In this document: in pieces, positions 1-9,227 of the stretch
How the letters are laid out: each line of letters opens with the position of its first letter
Numbering within the stretch: position 1 is the stretch's first letter
NCBI GenBank assembly: GCA_052085365.1
Contig: JBQDFP010000010.1
Coordinates: 1 to 64,000, forward strand
Length of the DNA: 64,000 nt
Direction: 5' to 3'
DNA from: Canibacter sp052085365
Lineage (GTDB): Bacteria; Actinomycetota; Actinomycetes; Actinomycetales; Microbacteriaceae
Notes under the pieces: generated by a model
Seen by the model: the letters and a program-made list of their open reading frames with translations, nothing else
Database searches by the model: none
Told to the model about the DNA's origin: nothing
Position numbers and translations under genes: made by a program

Positions 1-29
1 TCCTCATGCTCGAAGCTCCGACGCACCAC

Positions 30-49
30 GTAATCACTTAAGTGACTAC
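30..49. repeat. 20-bp imperfect palindrome at the comM breakpoint
   Basis: The core TCACTTAAGTGA is a perfect 12-bp palindrome. Three further matching bases on each side (GTA and TAC), separated by one mismatch, extend it to 20 bp. It lies exactly where comM similarity stops, inside the codons that should encode the ATP-binding loop. It could be the end or target of a mobile element or a recombination site. With only 29 more bases to the left, its nature cannot be decided. Confidence 0.6.
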
Positions 50-811
50 GCCCGGAGGGCCGACCATCGAAAGATTGTGCTGGCCTGCTGCCGCGATAAT
101 GAGCGCTTCAACCGCCTCAGTTTGACCGATGATGTCAGCTAGGTCAGCCTGGTGCTGTGCATCCGCCGGGCTCGGAGACGCCGCAGATGTGCAAGGTTTG
201 TCTCGTACCGCCGTAAACGTTGTATTTGGGGCAACTGCATATCGCGCGTGGTCACTTTTCGGGGCAGGTAATGTGTAGGGACGCGAGATGGCAGCGGCAT
301 CAATATGCCACAGGATGGCGTCTTTCAGAGTGGGTGCCGCAATGATTCGAATATTGGGTACGAGTAATGCTTCTGATGAAGCTTCTTCGGGCACCATGAT
401 GGTGTGATAGCCAAGCTTTGCTGCTTGGTGAACTAGCCCGAGAAGTCCTTGAGGCCTGCGAAGCGAACCGTCAAGACCAAGTTCGCCCAAATAGACCACA
501 TCATGAAGTGAATTTTTCGGAAGAGTTCCTGATGCTGCTAACGCGGATATCGCAATGGCAAGATCAAAGCTAGATCCGTGTTTGGGAAGTGCAGCCGGTG
601 ACAAATTCACTGTAATAAATCTGTCGCTAAGCGGATAGCCCGCACTTGTTGAGGCCACTTTGACACGAAGTTTTGCTTCGGCGAGCGCGACATCAGGCAG
701 TCCGATAATTGCGATTCCAGGAAGCGATCGTGTCACAGCAGCTTCTACAGTTACCTCGGCGCCGGTGAGTCCTGTGAGTGTAATCGTTTTCGTTCTACAT
801 ACGCGGTTCAT
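38..811 (-). pseudogene. comM: ComM/YifB-type Mg-chelatase-like ATPase, truncated
   Basis: The 257 residues match the N-terminal domain of ComM/YifB (full length about 500 residues), an AAA+ helicase-like protein linked to branch migration during natural transformation. Recognisable parts are the start TITLTGLTGAEVTVE, GLPDVALAEAKLRVK and VNLSPAALPKHGSSFDLAIA. The frame reaches NLSMVGPPG and then reads VVT and a stop instead of the expected AGKT of Walker A. The sequence on the far side does not restore ComM in any frame, so this is a break and not a one-base frameshift. The ATG at 811 follows a GGAGGG ribosome site. The gene follows yraN in the usual actinobacterial order, where dprA would come next. 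The truncated product would have no ATPase site. Confidence 0.75.
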
Positions 812-918
812 AGTCCCTCCGCTTCGATTGTGTTCGCGGAAGGCTAACGCGATGTGGAACTCTTTGAGCCGGTGTAGAAGAGTGTGTGTTTGCGTGTGAA
901 TACACGCGGTGGACAACG

Positions 919-1311
919 CTAGCCGATGCCCCGCATTCGTTCGATGTGTGGGGGTGCATTTTGTGACAAGGTCACGGCAATGGCGTCGATTCGAATTTGC
1001 TGACACTGGGAAGAGTGTTCATGCAGCCATATCCCCAAAAGCATGCGCAGCCTACGCACTTTTTTGTCCGTGATGGCTTCGAATGGAGTGCCAAACTTGG
1101 GGCCACTTCGGGTTTTCACTTCGACCGCAATCACAGTTTCACCGTCGCGCACAACAAGATCGAGTTCGCCATATCGAGTGCGCCAATTACGTGCAACGAT
1201 CGAGCATCCTGCTTGCACAAGTGCATGCGCTACAAGGTCTTCTCCGTATGCACCAATACATTGAGTGGACTGGCTCGAAGCATGCTGGGGTGTGTGATGA
1301 CAGATACGCAT
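919..1311 (-). CDS. yraN: UPF0102/YraN family endonuclease-like protein
   Basis: A 130-residue protein of the YraN (UPF0102) family, which has an endonuclease-like fold and an unknown cellular role. The family signature is clear: GAYGEDLVAHAL, then ARNWRTRYGELDLVVRDG and VEVKTRSGPKFGTPFEAI, with the D and ExK residues of a PD-(D/E)xK-like core. The ATG at 1311 has AGAGG five bases upstream. It sits about 100 bp before comM, as in many actinobacteria, where the order is rnhB, DUF2469, yraN, comM. Function is known only from family membership. Confidence 0.9.
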   Translation of the reverse strand: MRICHHTPQHASSQSTQCIGAYGEDLVAHALVQAGCSIVARNWRTRYGELDLVVRDGETVIAVEVKTRSGPKFGTPFEAITDKKVRRLRMLLGIWLHEHSSQCQQIRIDAIAVTLSQNAPPHIERMRGIG

Positions 1312-1478
1312 AAGACCTCTGTAATGAGCGTCTCCGAAACGTCAGCACGTTGCGACCTGGCACCTTCGCGTCTGCATAACATCTGCGCAAGATGAGATCC
1401 ACCCGCATTGTGGACATCACAATGTCAGTGCACTCACGCTTACACCGTGCTATTTCTATTCAGTGTGGTTCAGCGCGG

Positions 1479-1802
1479 CTAATCGTCCAGTGAGAGTTCT
1501 TCTGGGAGCTTCAGTTCGTGCGCATTCATCTCTTCGACGTTAATGTCTTTGAAGGTTAAGACCCGAACCTTTTTTACAAAACGGTCTGAACGGTACACAT
1601 CCCACACCCAAACATCTTCCATGTTGAGCTCAAAGTAGAAGTCACTGCCGGCATCTTGGCGTTTAACGTCGACGGTGTTCGCGAGGTAGTAGCGGCGTTC
1701 CGTTTCAATCACATACCGGAACTGACCGACTACGTCACGATATTCGCGAAACAAGGCAAGCTCTGCCTCACGCTCAAAGTCTTCTATGTCGCCGTCATTC
1801 AT
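1479..1802 (-). CDS. DUF2469 family protein
   Basis: A 107-residue acidic protein matching DUF2469, a small family of unknown function conserved in Actinobacteria next to rnhB and yraN. Diagnostic stretches are EDFEREAELALFREYRDVV and FSYVIETERRYYLAN-like sequence (here FRYVIETERRYYLAN), followed by DVWVWDVYR and FKDINVEEM. There is no signal peptide or membrane segment. Two starts are in frame, GTG 1805 and ATG 1802, behind an AGGA motif. I took the ATG. About 170 bp separate it from yraN, so the two may have separate promoters. Confidence 0.88.
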   Translation of the reverse strand: MNDGDIEDFEREAELALFREYRDVVGQFRYVIETERRYYLANTVDVKRQDAGSDFYFELNMEDVWVWDVYRSDRFVKKVRVLTFKDINVEEMNAHELKLPEELSLDD

Positions 1803-1935
1803 CACTGCCCATCCTAGTGAAGGGAGTCAGGAAGTGAAACTCCCCCACAGTTTGAATAATTTATACACATTTTGGGCACACAAAATACCGCCTCAAGCAC
1901 TCAAATTCTGAACACAATAGTGAGGTGTTTTTCAT

Positions 1936-1964
1936 TTGACTTATTCGAATATTTGTTCGAATAT
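1936..1964 (+). promoter_or_regulatory. Promoter of imuA'-imuB-dnaE2
   Basis: A -35 element TTGACT (1936-1941), a 17-bp spacer and a -10 element GAATAT (1959-1964) lie directly before imuA'. Initiation six or seven bases downstream would start the transcript at the ATG at 1971, giving a leaderless mRNA. A LexA site overlaps the spacer and the -10. Confidence 0.65.
1945..1960. promoter_or_regulatory. LexA (SOS) box
   Basis: TCGAAT-ATTT-GTTCGA differs in one base from the actinobacterial LexA consensus TCGAAC-N4-GTTCGA. It overlaps the spacer and first two bases of the -10 of the imuA' promoter, an ideal position for repression. The mutasome cassette it controls is a known SOS target in mycobacteria and other bacteria. 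Confidence 0.85.
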
Positions 1965-1970
1965 TGCTAC

Positions 1971-2645
1971 ATGTCCCACACCGCAACTGTTGCTCAGCTC
2001 CGTCAAAAGATTGACCGGATGCAAGCTCCGAAGCTTGCGCATGACACGCTACCAACGCATCCAGCACTCTCTGAACTTTTTATTGGCGGTTCCCTTCGTC
2101 GCGGCTGCACCTATGCAGTAGAAGGATCTTTACAGCTTGCACTGACATTAATCATGAAAGCCTCAAGCGAGGGGGTGTGGTGCGGTATTGTCGGGCTCCC
2201 CCACCTTGGTATTGAAGCCGCCTATGACTTAGGAATCCGCCTCGACCGACTGATACTCATCCCCTCTCCTGGCGCGCAAACTCTAGCCGCAGTCAGCAGC
2301 CTCACCGAAGTTCTCGGAGTCATTCTCACTGGACCACTCCCGTTGAGCCCACACCAAAACGAGCGACTCACCGGTCGTCTGCGTGAACACCAGTCAACAC
2401 TTATCACCGCAACTTCCCGATCCTCATCAACTGTCCCGGTTCGCGGGGCCGAATCAAGGCTCACCGTGGAAGGCTCTCATTGGAGCGGGCTCGCAAACGG
2501 TTTTGGACTCCTCAACACACGGGAGCTTTCCGTGAGATCTCATGACCGAAATGGCACTCGGTCTTGCGTCCTCAAATTTGAGAAACAGCAACTGCAGCGC
2601 CTCTCCTCACATAACACCACACGGCTTCAAGCGGTGCGCTCATGA
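1971..2645 (+). CDS. imuA': ImuA'-like SOS mutagenesis protein
   Basis: A 224-residue protein of the actinobacterial ImuA' type, a RecA-fold-like accessory factor of the ImuA'-ImuB-DnaE2 translesion mutasome. Similarity is modest and the call rests largely on context: it is the first gene of a cassette with imuB and dnaE2 and lies under a LexA box. The stretch from 2120 (AVEGSLQLALTLIMKASSEG) to IPSPG resembles the core of the family, without a convincing Walker A. The ATG at 1971 was chosen because the promoter and LexA box end six bases before it. A longer frame from 1872 would read through the promoter. Its stop overlaps the imuB start (ATGA). Confidence 0.82.
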   Translation: MSHTATVAQLRQKIDRMQAPKLAHDTLPTHPALSELFIGGSLRRGCTYAVEGSLQLALTLIMKASSEGVWCGIVGLPHLGIEAAYDLGIRLDRLILIPSPGAQTLAAVSSLTEVLGVILTGPLPLSPHQNERLTGRLREHQSTLITATSRSSSTVPVRGAESRLTVEGSHWSGLANGFGLLNTRELSVRSHDRNGTRSCVLKFEKQQLQRLSSHNTTRLQAVRS

Positions 2646-4399
2646 CGATACTCTCAACAACTCGTTACCTTGCAATATGGGTGCCTGACTGGTCGATCCA
2701 CGCACTTATTGCTGATCTTCAAGAACAGGCAGAAAACACTTCGCGCATTCACGGTGACTCATCACCCACTTCGGTGAGAGAGTCGCTTTCGCTACACGAC
2801 CCGCTCGCTCTACTCAACAAGCATCTCGTTGTGGCAACGTCTCCGGGGGCCAGACGTCTTGGAGTGCAGTTGGGCCAGCGCGAAGCAGAAGCCCAGTCCA
2901 ACTGCCCGGACTTGAGTTTTTTCACATACGACATGCAACGCGATATTCGACAGTTTCACACGATTATGACGCTACTCAGTGAACAGATTCCGCATATGAC
3001 GATGGTGACGCCTGGTCTTATGACGGTTCCAAGCCGTGGCCCGGCACGCTATTACGGAGGAGAAAATGCGGCGGCCCAACACGTTCACACCGTACTTCAC
3101 CGGGCGGGTCTGCCTGTCGGTGTCGCTATTGCAGATAGTCATTTTGCTGCATGTCAGGCTGCGTTTCATAGCGTTTCAGCAGACGACACCAATCCAGTTC
3201 TCGTGATACCTGCAGGTGGGAGCGCTCAGTTCCTACGACCGTTACCTGTTGAAAAAGCCATCGATGGCGAATTTGCTTATCTGCTTACACACATGGGACT
3301 GCGCACGCTTGGAGATTTTGCTCAACTGTCAGAAGATTCAGTACAAGAGCGTTACGGGACAACCGGTCTTATTGCTTGGCATCATGCGCACGGGCGTGAC
3401 AGTGACACACCCCACATTGCACACGGGGCATTTCGAAGAACTCCCGAACAGCAGGCAACCGAGACCGCACTGTTTGATGCTGAAGTACGCAGTCAAGTCA
3501 CTCAGACAGTCGAGTTCGACTCACTAGTAACCACCGCAGAAGAGCTTGCGTTTGCGTGCTCGATTGCCGCAGACAGCTTCATCCAACATCTCACACGAAA
3601 GGGGCTCGTATGCACCACACTCCGCATCATTCTCACTGATGCTGCAGGGAATCAATACGAGCGCAGTTGGCAGCACCCTCAATATTTCACTGATTTCGAT
3701 GTGCAAGCACGGCTCCGCTGGCAGGCTACGTCCTACGCCGAGACTGCCCTGCAAGACCCTGATCTTCCCACATGGAATGGTGTGACACGTGTGTTTTTGG
3801 GGGTGGATCATTGGGATTATGCACGTCGATATGAACCTGAATTGTGGGCAGAAACCGCGAGTCAGCGTCTGCATCACCAGCTCAGCCGCCTGCAAGGAAC
3901 CCTGGGCTATGCAATGGTTGCTACTGCACGTGTGCAGGGCGGTCGCCTCTTACACGAACGTGCTCACACAGAACCGTGGGGGTCAGGCAGTTCGGTCACA
4001 CGACACGGAGTGGACATGTTCACTGCAGAGCCCTGGCCGGGAAGCCTTCCCGAGCCACGCCCGACCATCGTGTACTCCCCGCCTCAGCCTGTGACCTTGC
4101 TCAGCACGGAGTTCACGCCTATCGCAGTTGATCACGATGACCTCTTGGTGCAACAGCCAGCAACTTTCTATCCACCCCAAGACACAGCAGAATCCGTCGC
4201 TGCCCGCCACTCGAAGCAATCCGAATTCAAATCCGAGAGGTCACAAGTCAGTCAGTGGTCTGCCCCGTGGCCCATCAGAGAGCATTGGTGGAGGGGGGTT
4301 CCCCCAACGCACCGGCTCCAACTCACGACGGATAATGGCACTGCTTGGCTCCTGCTACACCGGCATGGCAAATGGTATGCAGAGGGACGGTACGACTAA
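2642..4399 (+). CDS. imuB: ImuB, Y-family polymerase-like protein
   Basis: A 585-residue Y-family DNA polymerase homologue. ImuB is a catalytically inactive adaptor that links DnaE2 to the sliding clamp and ImuA'. The N-terminal strand reads YLAIWVPDWSIHAL, where active polymerases have a DxD-containing strand, and no clear SIDE-like acidic motif follows, in line with lost polymerase activity. The palm/fingers region (ARYYGGENAAAQHV, VGVAIADSHFAA) and a little-finger domain are recognisable. It overlaps imuA' by four bases and dnaE2 by one base (TAATG), so the three genes are translationally coupled. Confidence 0.9.
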   Translation: MTILSTTRYLAIWVPDWSIHALIADLQEQAENTSRIHGDSSPTSVRESLSLHDPLALLNKHLVVATSPGARRLGVQLGQREAEAQSNCPDLSFFTYDMQRDIRQFHTIMTLLSEQIPHMTMVTPGLMTVPSRGPARYYGGENAAAQHVHTVLHRAGLPVGVAIADSHFAACQAAFHSVSADDTNPVLVIPAGGSAQFLRPLPVEKAIDGEFAYLLTHMGLRTLGDFAQLSEDSVQERYGTTGLIAWHHAHGRDSDTPHIAHGAFRRTPEQQATETALFDAEVRSQVTQTVEFDSLVTTAEELAFACSIAADSFIQHLTRKGLVCTTLRIILTDAAGNQYERSWQHPQYFTDFDVQARLRWQATSYAETALQDPDLPTWNGVTRVFLGVDHWDYARRYEPELWAETASQRLHHQLSRLQGTLGYAMVATARVQGGRLLHERAHTEPWGSGSSVTRHGVDMFTAEPWPGSLPEPRPTIVYSPPQPVTLLSTEFTPIAVDHDDLLVQQPATFYPPQDTAESVAARHSKQSEFKSERSQVSQWSAPWPIREHWWRGVPPTHRLQLTTDNGTAWLLLHRHGKWYAEGRYD

Positions 4400-7300
4400 T
4401 GGGGAGAGGATTCCAGAATCCCCCGCTGCCCTGGTCAGAACTAGAACGTCGTCTCGCCGGACGAGGCTCCGGGATGCCGCTTGCCGCCGCCGATACACCT
4501 GGCAATAGGGGTGCCAGATCGCCACAACCACTGCGTGCCAAACAAACACCGCAAGTACCGTATGCAGAGCTTCACGCACACTCGCATTACAGTTTTCTTG
4601 ACGGCGCAAATGCGCCCGAAGAGTTACTTGCGCGCGCTCACGAACTAGGGCTTTCCGGGCTCGCACTCACTGACCATAATGGTCTGTACGGCGCAGCAGA
4701 GTTTGCTGAAGCAGCACGTCAACACCCAAATCTCGACACCGTGTATGGAGCCGAACTCTCGTTAGACCTTCCAGCGGATGCGTCGGGGGCGCCCGACCCC
4801 GGTGGAACCCACCTTTTGGTGCTTGCGGAACAGCAGGATGGTTATCATCGGCTCGCGTCAGCACTCACCGAAGCGCAACTCGCAGGTGGTGAAAAAGGGC
4901 ACCCGAACTATGAATACGAGCAGCTTGCAGAATACGCAAACCATCAGTGGGCAGTACTGACCGGTTGCCGAAAAGGTCCTTTGCTTCGTGCCTACTACAG
5001 TTCTGAAAATCGACGTGAACGTGAACAGGCGTGTGTGCGTGAGCTCGACAAGCTCACCTCACTGTTTGGGAAAGAACATGTATTCGTCGAACTCACCCAT
5101 CACGGGCACCCTGGCGACGATATTCGCTGTGTACATTTGGCAGAGTTGGCCGCACGTACGGGTCTCCCAACTGTTGCAACCGGAGCGGTGCACGCAGCCA
5201 CACGGTTTGACACACAACTCGCGGAGGCTGCCTCGGCAATTCGCTCCCGCAGAAGTCTCGACGACCTCGATCCTTATCTTTCAGCCAGTGGCAGCAACTT
5301 TCTACGCAGTGGAAACGCAATGCGAAAACTACATCACGCCACCCCAGATGCAGTCCCACGAACAGCGGAGCTTGCCTCACAGCTAGCCTTCCCTCTGGAA
5401 CAGGCACGACCAAAACTTCCCAAACTTCCTGTTCCTGAAGGTCACACCCTCATGACCTGGTTGCGGGAGCTCGTATGGCAAGGAGCTGCACAACGATATC
5501 CCGACGCTGATGCTCACGTTCACAAGAGATTAGAACGTGAACTTGCAGTTATTGAACAGAAAAATTTCCCCGGCTACTTCCTAATCGTGCACGACATTGT
5601 CCAGGAGGCTCGTCGACGCGGTATTCTGTGCCAAGGACGCGGCTCAGCAGCAAACTCTGCGGTTTGTTACACCCTTGAAATCACGGCAGTTGATTCAATC
5701 CGCTACAACCTTCCCTTTGAACGTTTCTTGTCAAGCATGCGTGAAGAAGAACCAGACATTGACGTAGATTTTGACGCAGCACGACGTGAAGAAATTATTC
5801 AATACGTATACGAACGCTACGGCAGACGGAATGCCGCTCAAGTAGCGAACGTGATTACTTACCGTCCGAAAGTCGCGGTTCGAGATGCGGCAAAAGCGCT
5901 CGGCTACAGCTCTGGGCAGCAGCGTGCCTTTACTCGCGCCCTCGAACGCAGCAGCACTCTCGAAACTCACGCAAGGAAAGCCACAACGCAGCCCTCTTCT
6001 GTGCCCACATCAGCTCCACCAAATCAGGTGCTTGATCTAGCGACACGGCTGTTAACCTCACCCCGACATCTCGGTATTCACTCCGGTGGCATGGTAATTA
6101 CCGACCGTCCCGTAGGTGAAATCTGCCCCATTGAACATGCACGAATGCCGGGACGTACAGTGCTGCAGTGGGACAAAGAAAGCTGCGCATCAATGGGGTT
6201 AGTAAAATTTGATTTGCTCAGTCTCGGAATGTTGAACGCACTGCAGCAGTGTTTCGACATGATCCACGCCACCACAGCTGAACGTTTCGACCTCGACACA
6301 ATCCCGAAAGAGGAACCTGGCGTGTACGACATGCTGTGCCGAGCCGACGCGATCGGGGTGTTTCAAGTTGAGAGTCGCGCGCAGCTCAACACCCTGCCAC
6401 GACTCCTGCCGCGAAAGTTTGAAGATCTCGTCATCGAAATTGCACTCATTCGCCCCGGCCCAGTCCAGGGTGGTGCTGTGCACCCGTACTTACGTCGACG
6501 TTCTGGCGAGGAACCCGTCACTTATTCACATCCCGCGTTAGAACCGGTGTTAGCCAGAACTCTAGGAGTTCCGCTTTTTCAAGAACAACTCATGCAGTTA
6601 GCTATGACAGTCGGAGGATGCTCCGCGGAAGATGCCGACCTTTTGCGTCGAGCGATGGGATCAAAACGCGGTGTTGAACGCATCGACAGGCTCAAGAGCC
6701 AGCTGTTTGACGGCATGGCCGCTAACGGGATTTCCCCGGCAGATGCTGAACATCTCTACGCGCAAATCGAAGCGTTTGCCGGGTTCGGTTTCGCTGAAAG
6801 TCACTCCATTAGTTTTGCATTGATTGTGTATGCAAGCGCGTGGATCAAATTGCACTACCCAGCAGTATTTCTTGCCGGTTTATTGCGTGCCCAACCGCTG
6901 GGATTCTATTCGCCGCGTTCCCTTGTTGCTGATGCACGCAGGCACGGCGTCGAGGTGCGCTCTCCCGATATTTTCCAGTCCGATGTTGATTCCGGTATTG
7001 AACCGCTCAACACCGATCACACCGATCCGCGGTTTCCCCCGACAGGACTCCCCTCGTGCCTCAACCACGATCAGCCAGTTCCTCCGCCCTTTGATCGAAA
7101 CGCACCGGACACGAGTCTCACACACCGTCGCGATGCAAACGCTGCAGTCCGTTTGGGTCTCACCTCGATACGCGGCATTGATCGTAAGACAGCTGCCCGT
7201 ATTGTGCAGGCTCGAGGGCTTCAACCGTTCGTTGATCTGGCTGATCTTGCGAGGAGAGCAAATCTGAGAAAGTCGACTCTTGAAGCACTCGCCAGTTCTG

Positions 7301-7842
7301 GTGCATGTGAAGGACTCGGCATGACTCGACGCGAAGCACTCTGGCAGGCAGGTCCCGCTTCGTTGAACCGAGAAGAGTTTCTTCCTGGAACCGCCCCTGT
7401 TGTGCAGCCTCCGCTGCTACCCGTTTTAACACCGCAAGAGCAAGTTGCGCTCGATATCTGGCATACCGGCATCCATAGCAGTGAACATCCGCTCGAGCTG
7501 ATGCGTTCCGAACTCGATACTCGGCACATTACCCGGTCCGATCTCTTGGCGACTCGTAAGAGTGATGAGCTCGTAAGCGTTGCGGGAATTGTGACGCACC
7601 GTCAACGTCCGGGAACCGCGGGCGGCATTACCTTCGTGACGCTCGAAGATGAGCGAGGCAGCGTGAACGCCATTGTGTGGAAGCGTGTCTGGGAGCGTCA
7701 CCGCGCGCTCATTCGCAGCGCGCCCGCCCTGATTATTCGTGGCAGACTCGAACGCTCACCTGAGGGACTCTTTCATGTTATTGCACAAAGTTTTGAAGAG
7801 CTGCCTGCTCCGCGATCAGTGAAGTCGAGAGACTTTCAATAG
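4399..7842 (+). CDS. dnaE2: Error-prone DNA polymerase DnaE2
   Basis: A 1147-residue C-family polymerase alpha subunit of the DnaE2 type, which does error-prone translesion synthesis in the SOS response. Visible parts are an N-terminal PHP domain (YAELHAHSHYSFLDGA, residues 55-70), the catalytic PDIDVDFD motif near residue 452, the FQEQLMQLAM segment, a helix-hairpin-helix region near IRGIDRKTAARIV and a C-terminal OB fold (FVTLEDERGSVNAIVW). The ATG at 4399 overlaps the imuB stop. An upstream in-frame ATG at 4345 lies inside imuB and is unlikely. It is the last gene of the SOS cassette, and the next gene has its own promoter. Confidence 0.96.
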   Translation: MGRGFQNPPLPWSELERRLAGRGSGMPLAAADTPGNRGARSPQPLRAKQTPQVPYAELHAHSHYSFLDGANAPEELLARAHELGLSGLALTDHNGLYGAAEFAEAARQHPNLDTVYGAELSLDLPADASGAPDPGGTHLLVLAEQQDGYHRLASALTEAQLAGGEKGHPNYEYEQLAEYANHQWAVLTGCRKGPLLRAYYSSENRREREQACVRELDKLTSLFGKEHVFVELTHHGHPGDDIRCVHLAELAARTGLPTVATGAVHAATRFDTQLAEAASAIRSRRSLDDLDPYLSASGSNFLRSGNAMRKLHHATPDAVPRTAELASQLAFPLEQARPKLPKLPVPEGHTLMTWLRELVWQGAAQRYPDADAHVHKRLERELAVIEQKNFPGYFLIVHDIVQEARRRGILCQGRGSAANSAVCYTLEITAVDSIRYNLPFERFLSSMREEEPDIDVDFDAARREEIIQYVYERYGRRNAAQVANVITYRPKVAVRDAAKALGYSSGQQRAFTRALERSSTLETHARKATTQPSSVPTSAPPNQVLDLATRLLTSPRHLGIHSGGMVITDRPVGEICPIEHARMPGRTVLQWDKESCASMGLVKFDLLSLGMLNALQQCFDMIHATTAERFDLDTIPKEEPGVYDMLCRADAIGVFQVESRAQLNTLPRLLPRKFEDLVIEIALIRPGPVQGGAVHPYLRRRSGEEPVTYSHPALEPVLARTLGVPLFQEQLMQLAMTVGGCSAEDADLLRRAMGSKRGVERIDRLKSQLFDGMAANGISPADAEHLYAQIEAFAGFGFAESHSISFALIVYASAWIKLHYPAVFLAGLLRAQPLGFYSPRSLVADARRHGVEVRSPDIFQSDVDSGIEPLNTDHTDPRFPPTGLPSCLNHDQPVPPPFDRNAPDTSLTHRRDANAAVRLGLTSIRGIDRKTAARIVQARGLQPFVDLADLARRANLRKSTLEALASSGACEGLGMTRREALWQAGPASLNREEFLPGTAPVVQPPLLPVLTPQEQVALDIWHTGIHSSEHPLELMRSELDTRHITRSDLLATRKSDELVSVAGIVTHRQRPGTAGGITFVTLEDERGSVNAIVWKRVWERHRALIRSAPALIIRGRLERSPEGLFHVIAQSFEELPAPRSVKSRDFQ

Positions 7843-7852
7843 CGGACCCAAG

Positions 7853-7858
7853 TATGCT
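7853..7858 (+). promoter_or_regulatory. Putative -10 of pncB
   Basis: TATGCT lies seven bases before the GTG at 7866 and fits a TAnnnT -10 element for a leaderless transcript. No good -35 is visible. The hexamer overlaps the upstream in-frame ATG at 7854, which would favour the GTG if this promoter is real. Confidence 0.4.
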
Positions 7859-7865
7859 GATGCAT

Positions 7866-9203
7866 GTGCATAGATCAACAGCTTTGTTCACCGACCAATA
7901 CGAACTCACCATGGTTGACGCCGCCCTGCAGTCTGGAACCGCGCACCGTCGCAGCGTGTTCGAACTTTTCACCAGACGCCTCCCCGGAGCGAGAAGGTAC
8001 GGAGTTGTAGCAGGCACGGGACGACTCCTTGACGCCATCAAAGACTTCCGTTTCACCGAAAACGAACTGAGCTGGCTCACCGAAGCAGGATTCTTACGGT
8101 CTGAAACGATCGACTGGCTCGCAAATTACCGATTTACTGGAAATATTTGGGGCTATGCAGAGGGCGATGTTTTCTTCCCTGGCTCACCGCTTGTCACTGT
8201 CGAAGCAAGTTTTGCTGAGGGGGTCATACTTGAAACACTCGCACTCAGCATCATGAACCATGACTCTGCAATCGCTACCGCAGCCAGTCGCATGGTCGGG
8301 GCCGCAGGCAACAAACCGCTTGCTGAAATGGGATCACGCCGAACTTCAGAATATTCCGCGGTCGCGGCCGCACGGGCAGCCTACCTTGCTGGCTTCTCAG
8401 CCACCTCGAATCTTGAAGCTGGACGCAGCTACGGCATTCCCACGATGGGGACTGCCGCTCACTCGTTCACGCTCTTGCACGATAGTGAAAAAGAAGCGTT
8501 TGAGGCTCAGGTTAAAACACTCGGGTCTGAAACGACGCTCCTCATTGACACATATGACCTCACTGAGGGTGTGCGGCAAGCGATTGAGGTGGCTGGAACC
8601 GGTCTGGGTGCGGTCCGTATTGACTCGGGCGACCTCCCTGTTGTCGTTGCGCAAGTACGCAAGCAACTCGATAGTCTCGGTGCTACCAATACCAAAATCA
8701 CTGTCACGAACGATCTCGATGAATACACGGTGGCAGCGCTTGCTTCAAGCCCCGTTGATAGTTTTGGCGTCGGCACTTCAGTGGTCACCGGCTCCGGATC
8801 CCCGACGATGGGAATGGTATATAAGCTCGTGTCGCGGCAAGATGATGCTGGCAATTGGGTACCTGTCGCAAAAAAGTCTTCTGGAAAGGCTTCAGTGGGT
8901 GGCCGAAAGTCAGTACAGCGCCGTTTCAATACAAAAAATGTTGCGACCGCAGAAGTCATTCTGCTTGGTGACGGTCCCGCAGGCGAAGCAGAAGTCGACC
9001 CGAGTGGTACCAGCAATCGGGATGTTCTCGTGCCGCTGGTTGTAGAAGGCGAAGTTCAGTCTGCCCACACCGGCCGGGCAGGGCTAGAGGCAGCACGCAA
9101 TCGACTGCGTGCTCGCGTCCGCGAACTTCCTGCAATGGCACAAAGCCTGCGCCGCGGCGACCCCGCTCTTCCGACCGAGTTTATTGAGGATTCAGCGGTA
9201 TAA
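7866..9203 (+). CDS. pncB: Nicotinate phosphoribosyltransferase
   Basis: A 445-residue nicotinate phosphoribosyltransferase, which joins nicotinate and PRPP to give nicotinate mononucleotide in NAD salvage. Family motifs are STALFTDQYELTMVDAAL at the N terminus, MGSRRTSEYSAVAAARAA, GIPTMGTAAHSFTLL, the phosphate-binding VRIDSGDLPVV and FGVGTSVVTG. The start is uncertain: ATG 7854, ATG 7860 and GTG 7866 are in frame, none has a ribosome site, and the GTG fits a leaderless promoter. It follows dnaE2 closely. It converges on the DUF3039 gene. Confidence 0.95.
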   Translation: MHRSTALFTDQYELTMVDAALQSGTAHRRSVFELFTRRLPGARRYGVVAGTGRLLDAIKDFRFTENELSWLTEAGFLRSETIDWLANYRFTGNIWGYAEGDVFFPGSPLVTVEASFAEGVILETLALSIMNHDSAIATAASRMVGAAGNKPLAEMGSRRTSEYSAVAAARAAYLAGFSATSNLEAGRSYGIPTMGTAAHSFTLLHDSEKEAFEAQVKTLGSETTLLIDTYDLTEGVRQAIEVAGTGLGAVRIDSGDLPVVVAQVRKQLDSLGATNTKITVTNDLDEYTVAALASSPVDSFGVGTSVVTGSGSPTMGMVYKLVSRQDDAGNWVPVAKKSSGKASVGGRKSVQRRFNTKNVATAEVILLGDGPAGEAEVDPSGTSNRDVLVPLVVEGEVQSAHTGRAGLEAARNRLRARVRELPAMAQSLRRGDPALPTEFIEDSAV

Positions 9204-9227
9204 GATCACAGCGCGAAACGTGAAGCA

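Noticed and set aside
997..1395. A 132-codon plus-strand frame opposite yraN
   Set aside because: It lies antisense to a well-conserved gene, has no family signature and no ribosome site. It is a shadow frame.
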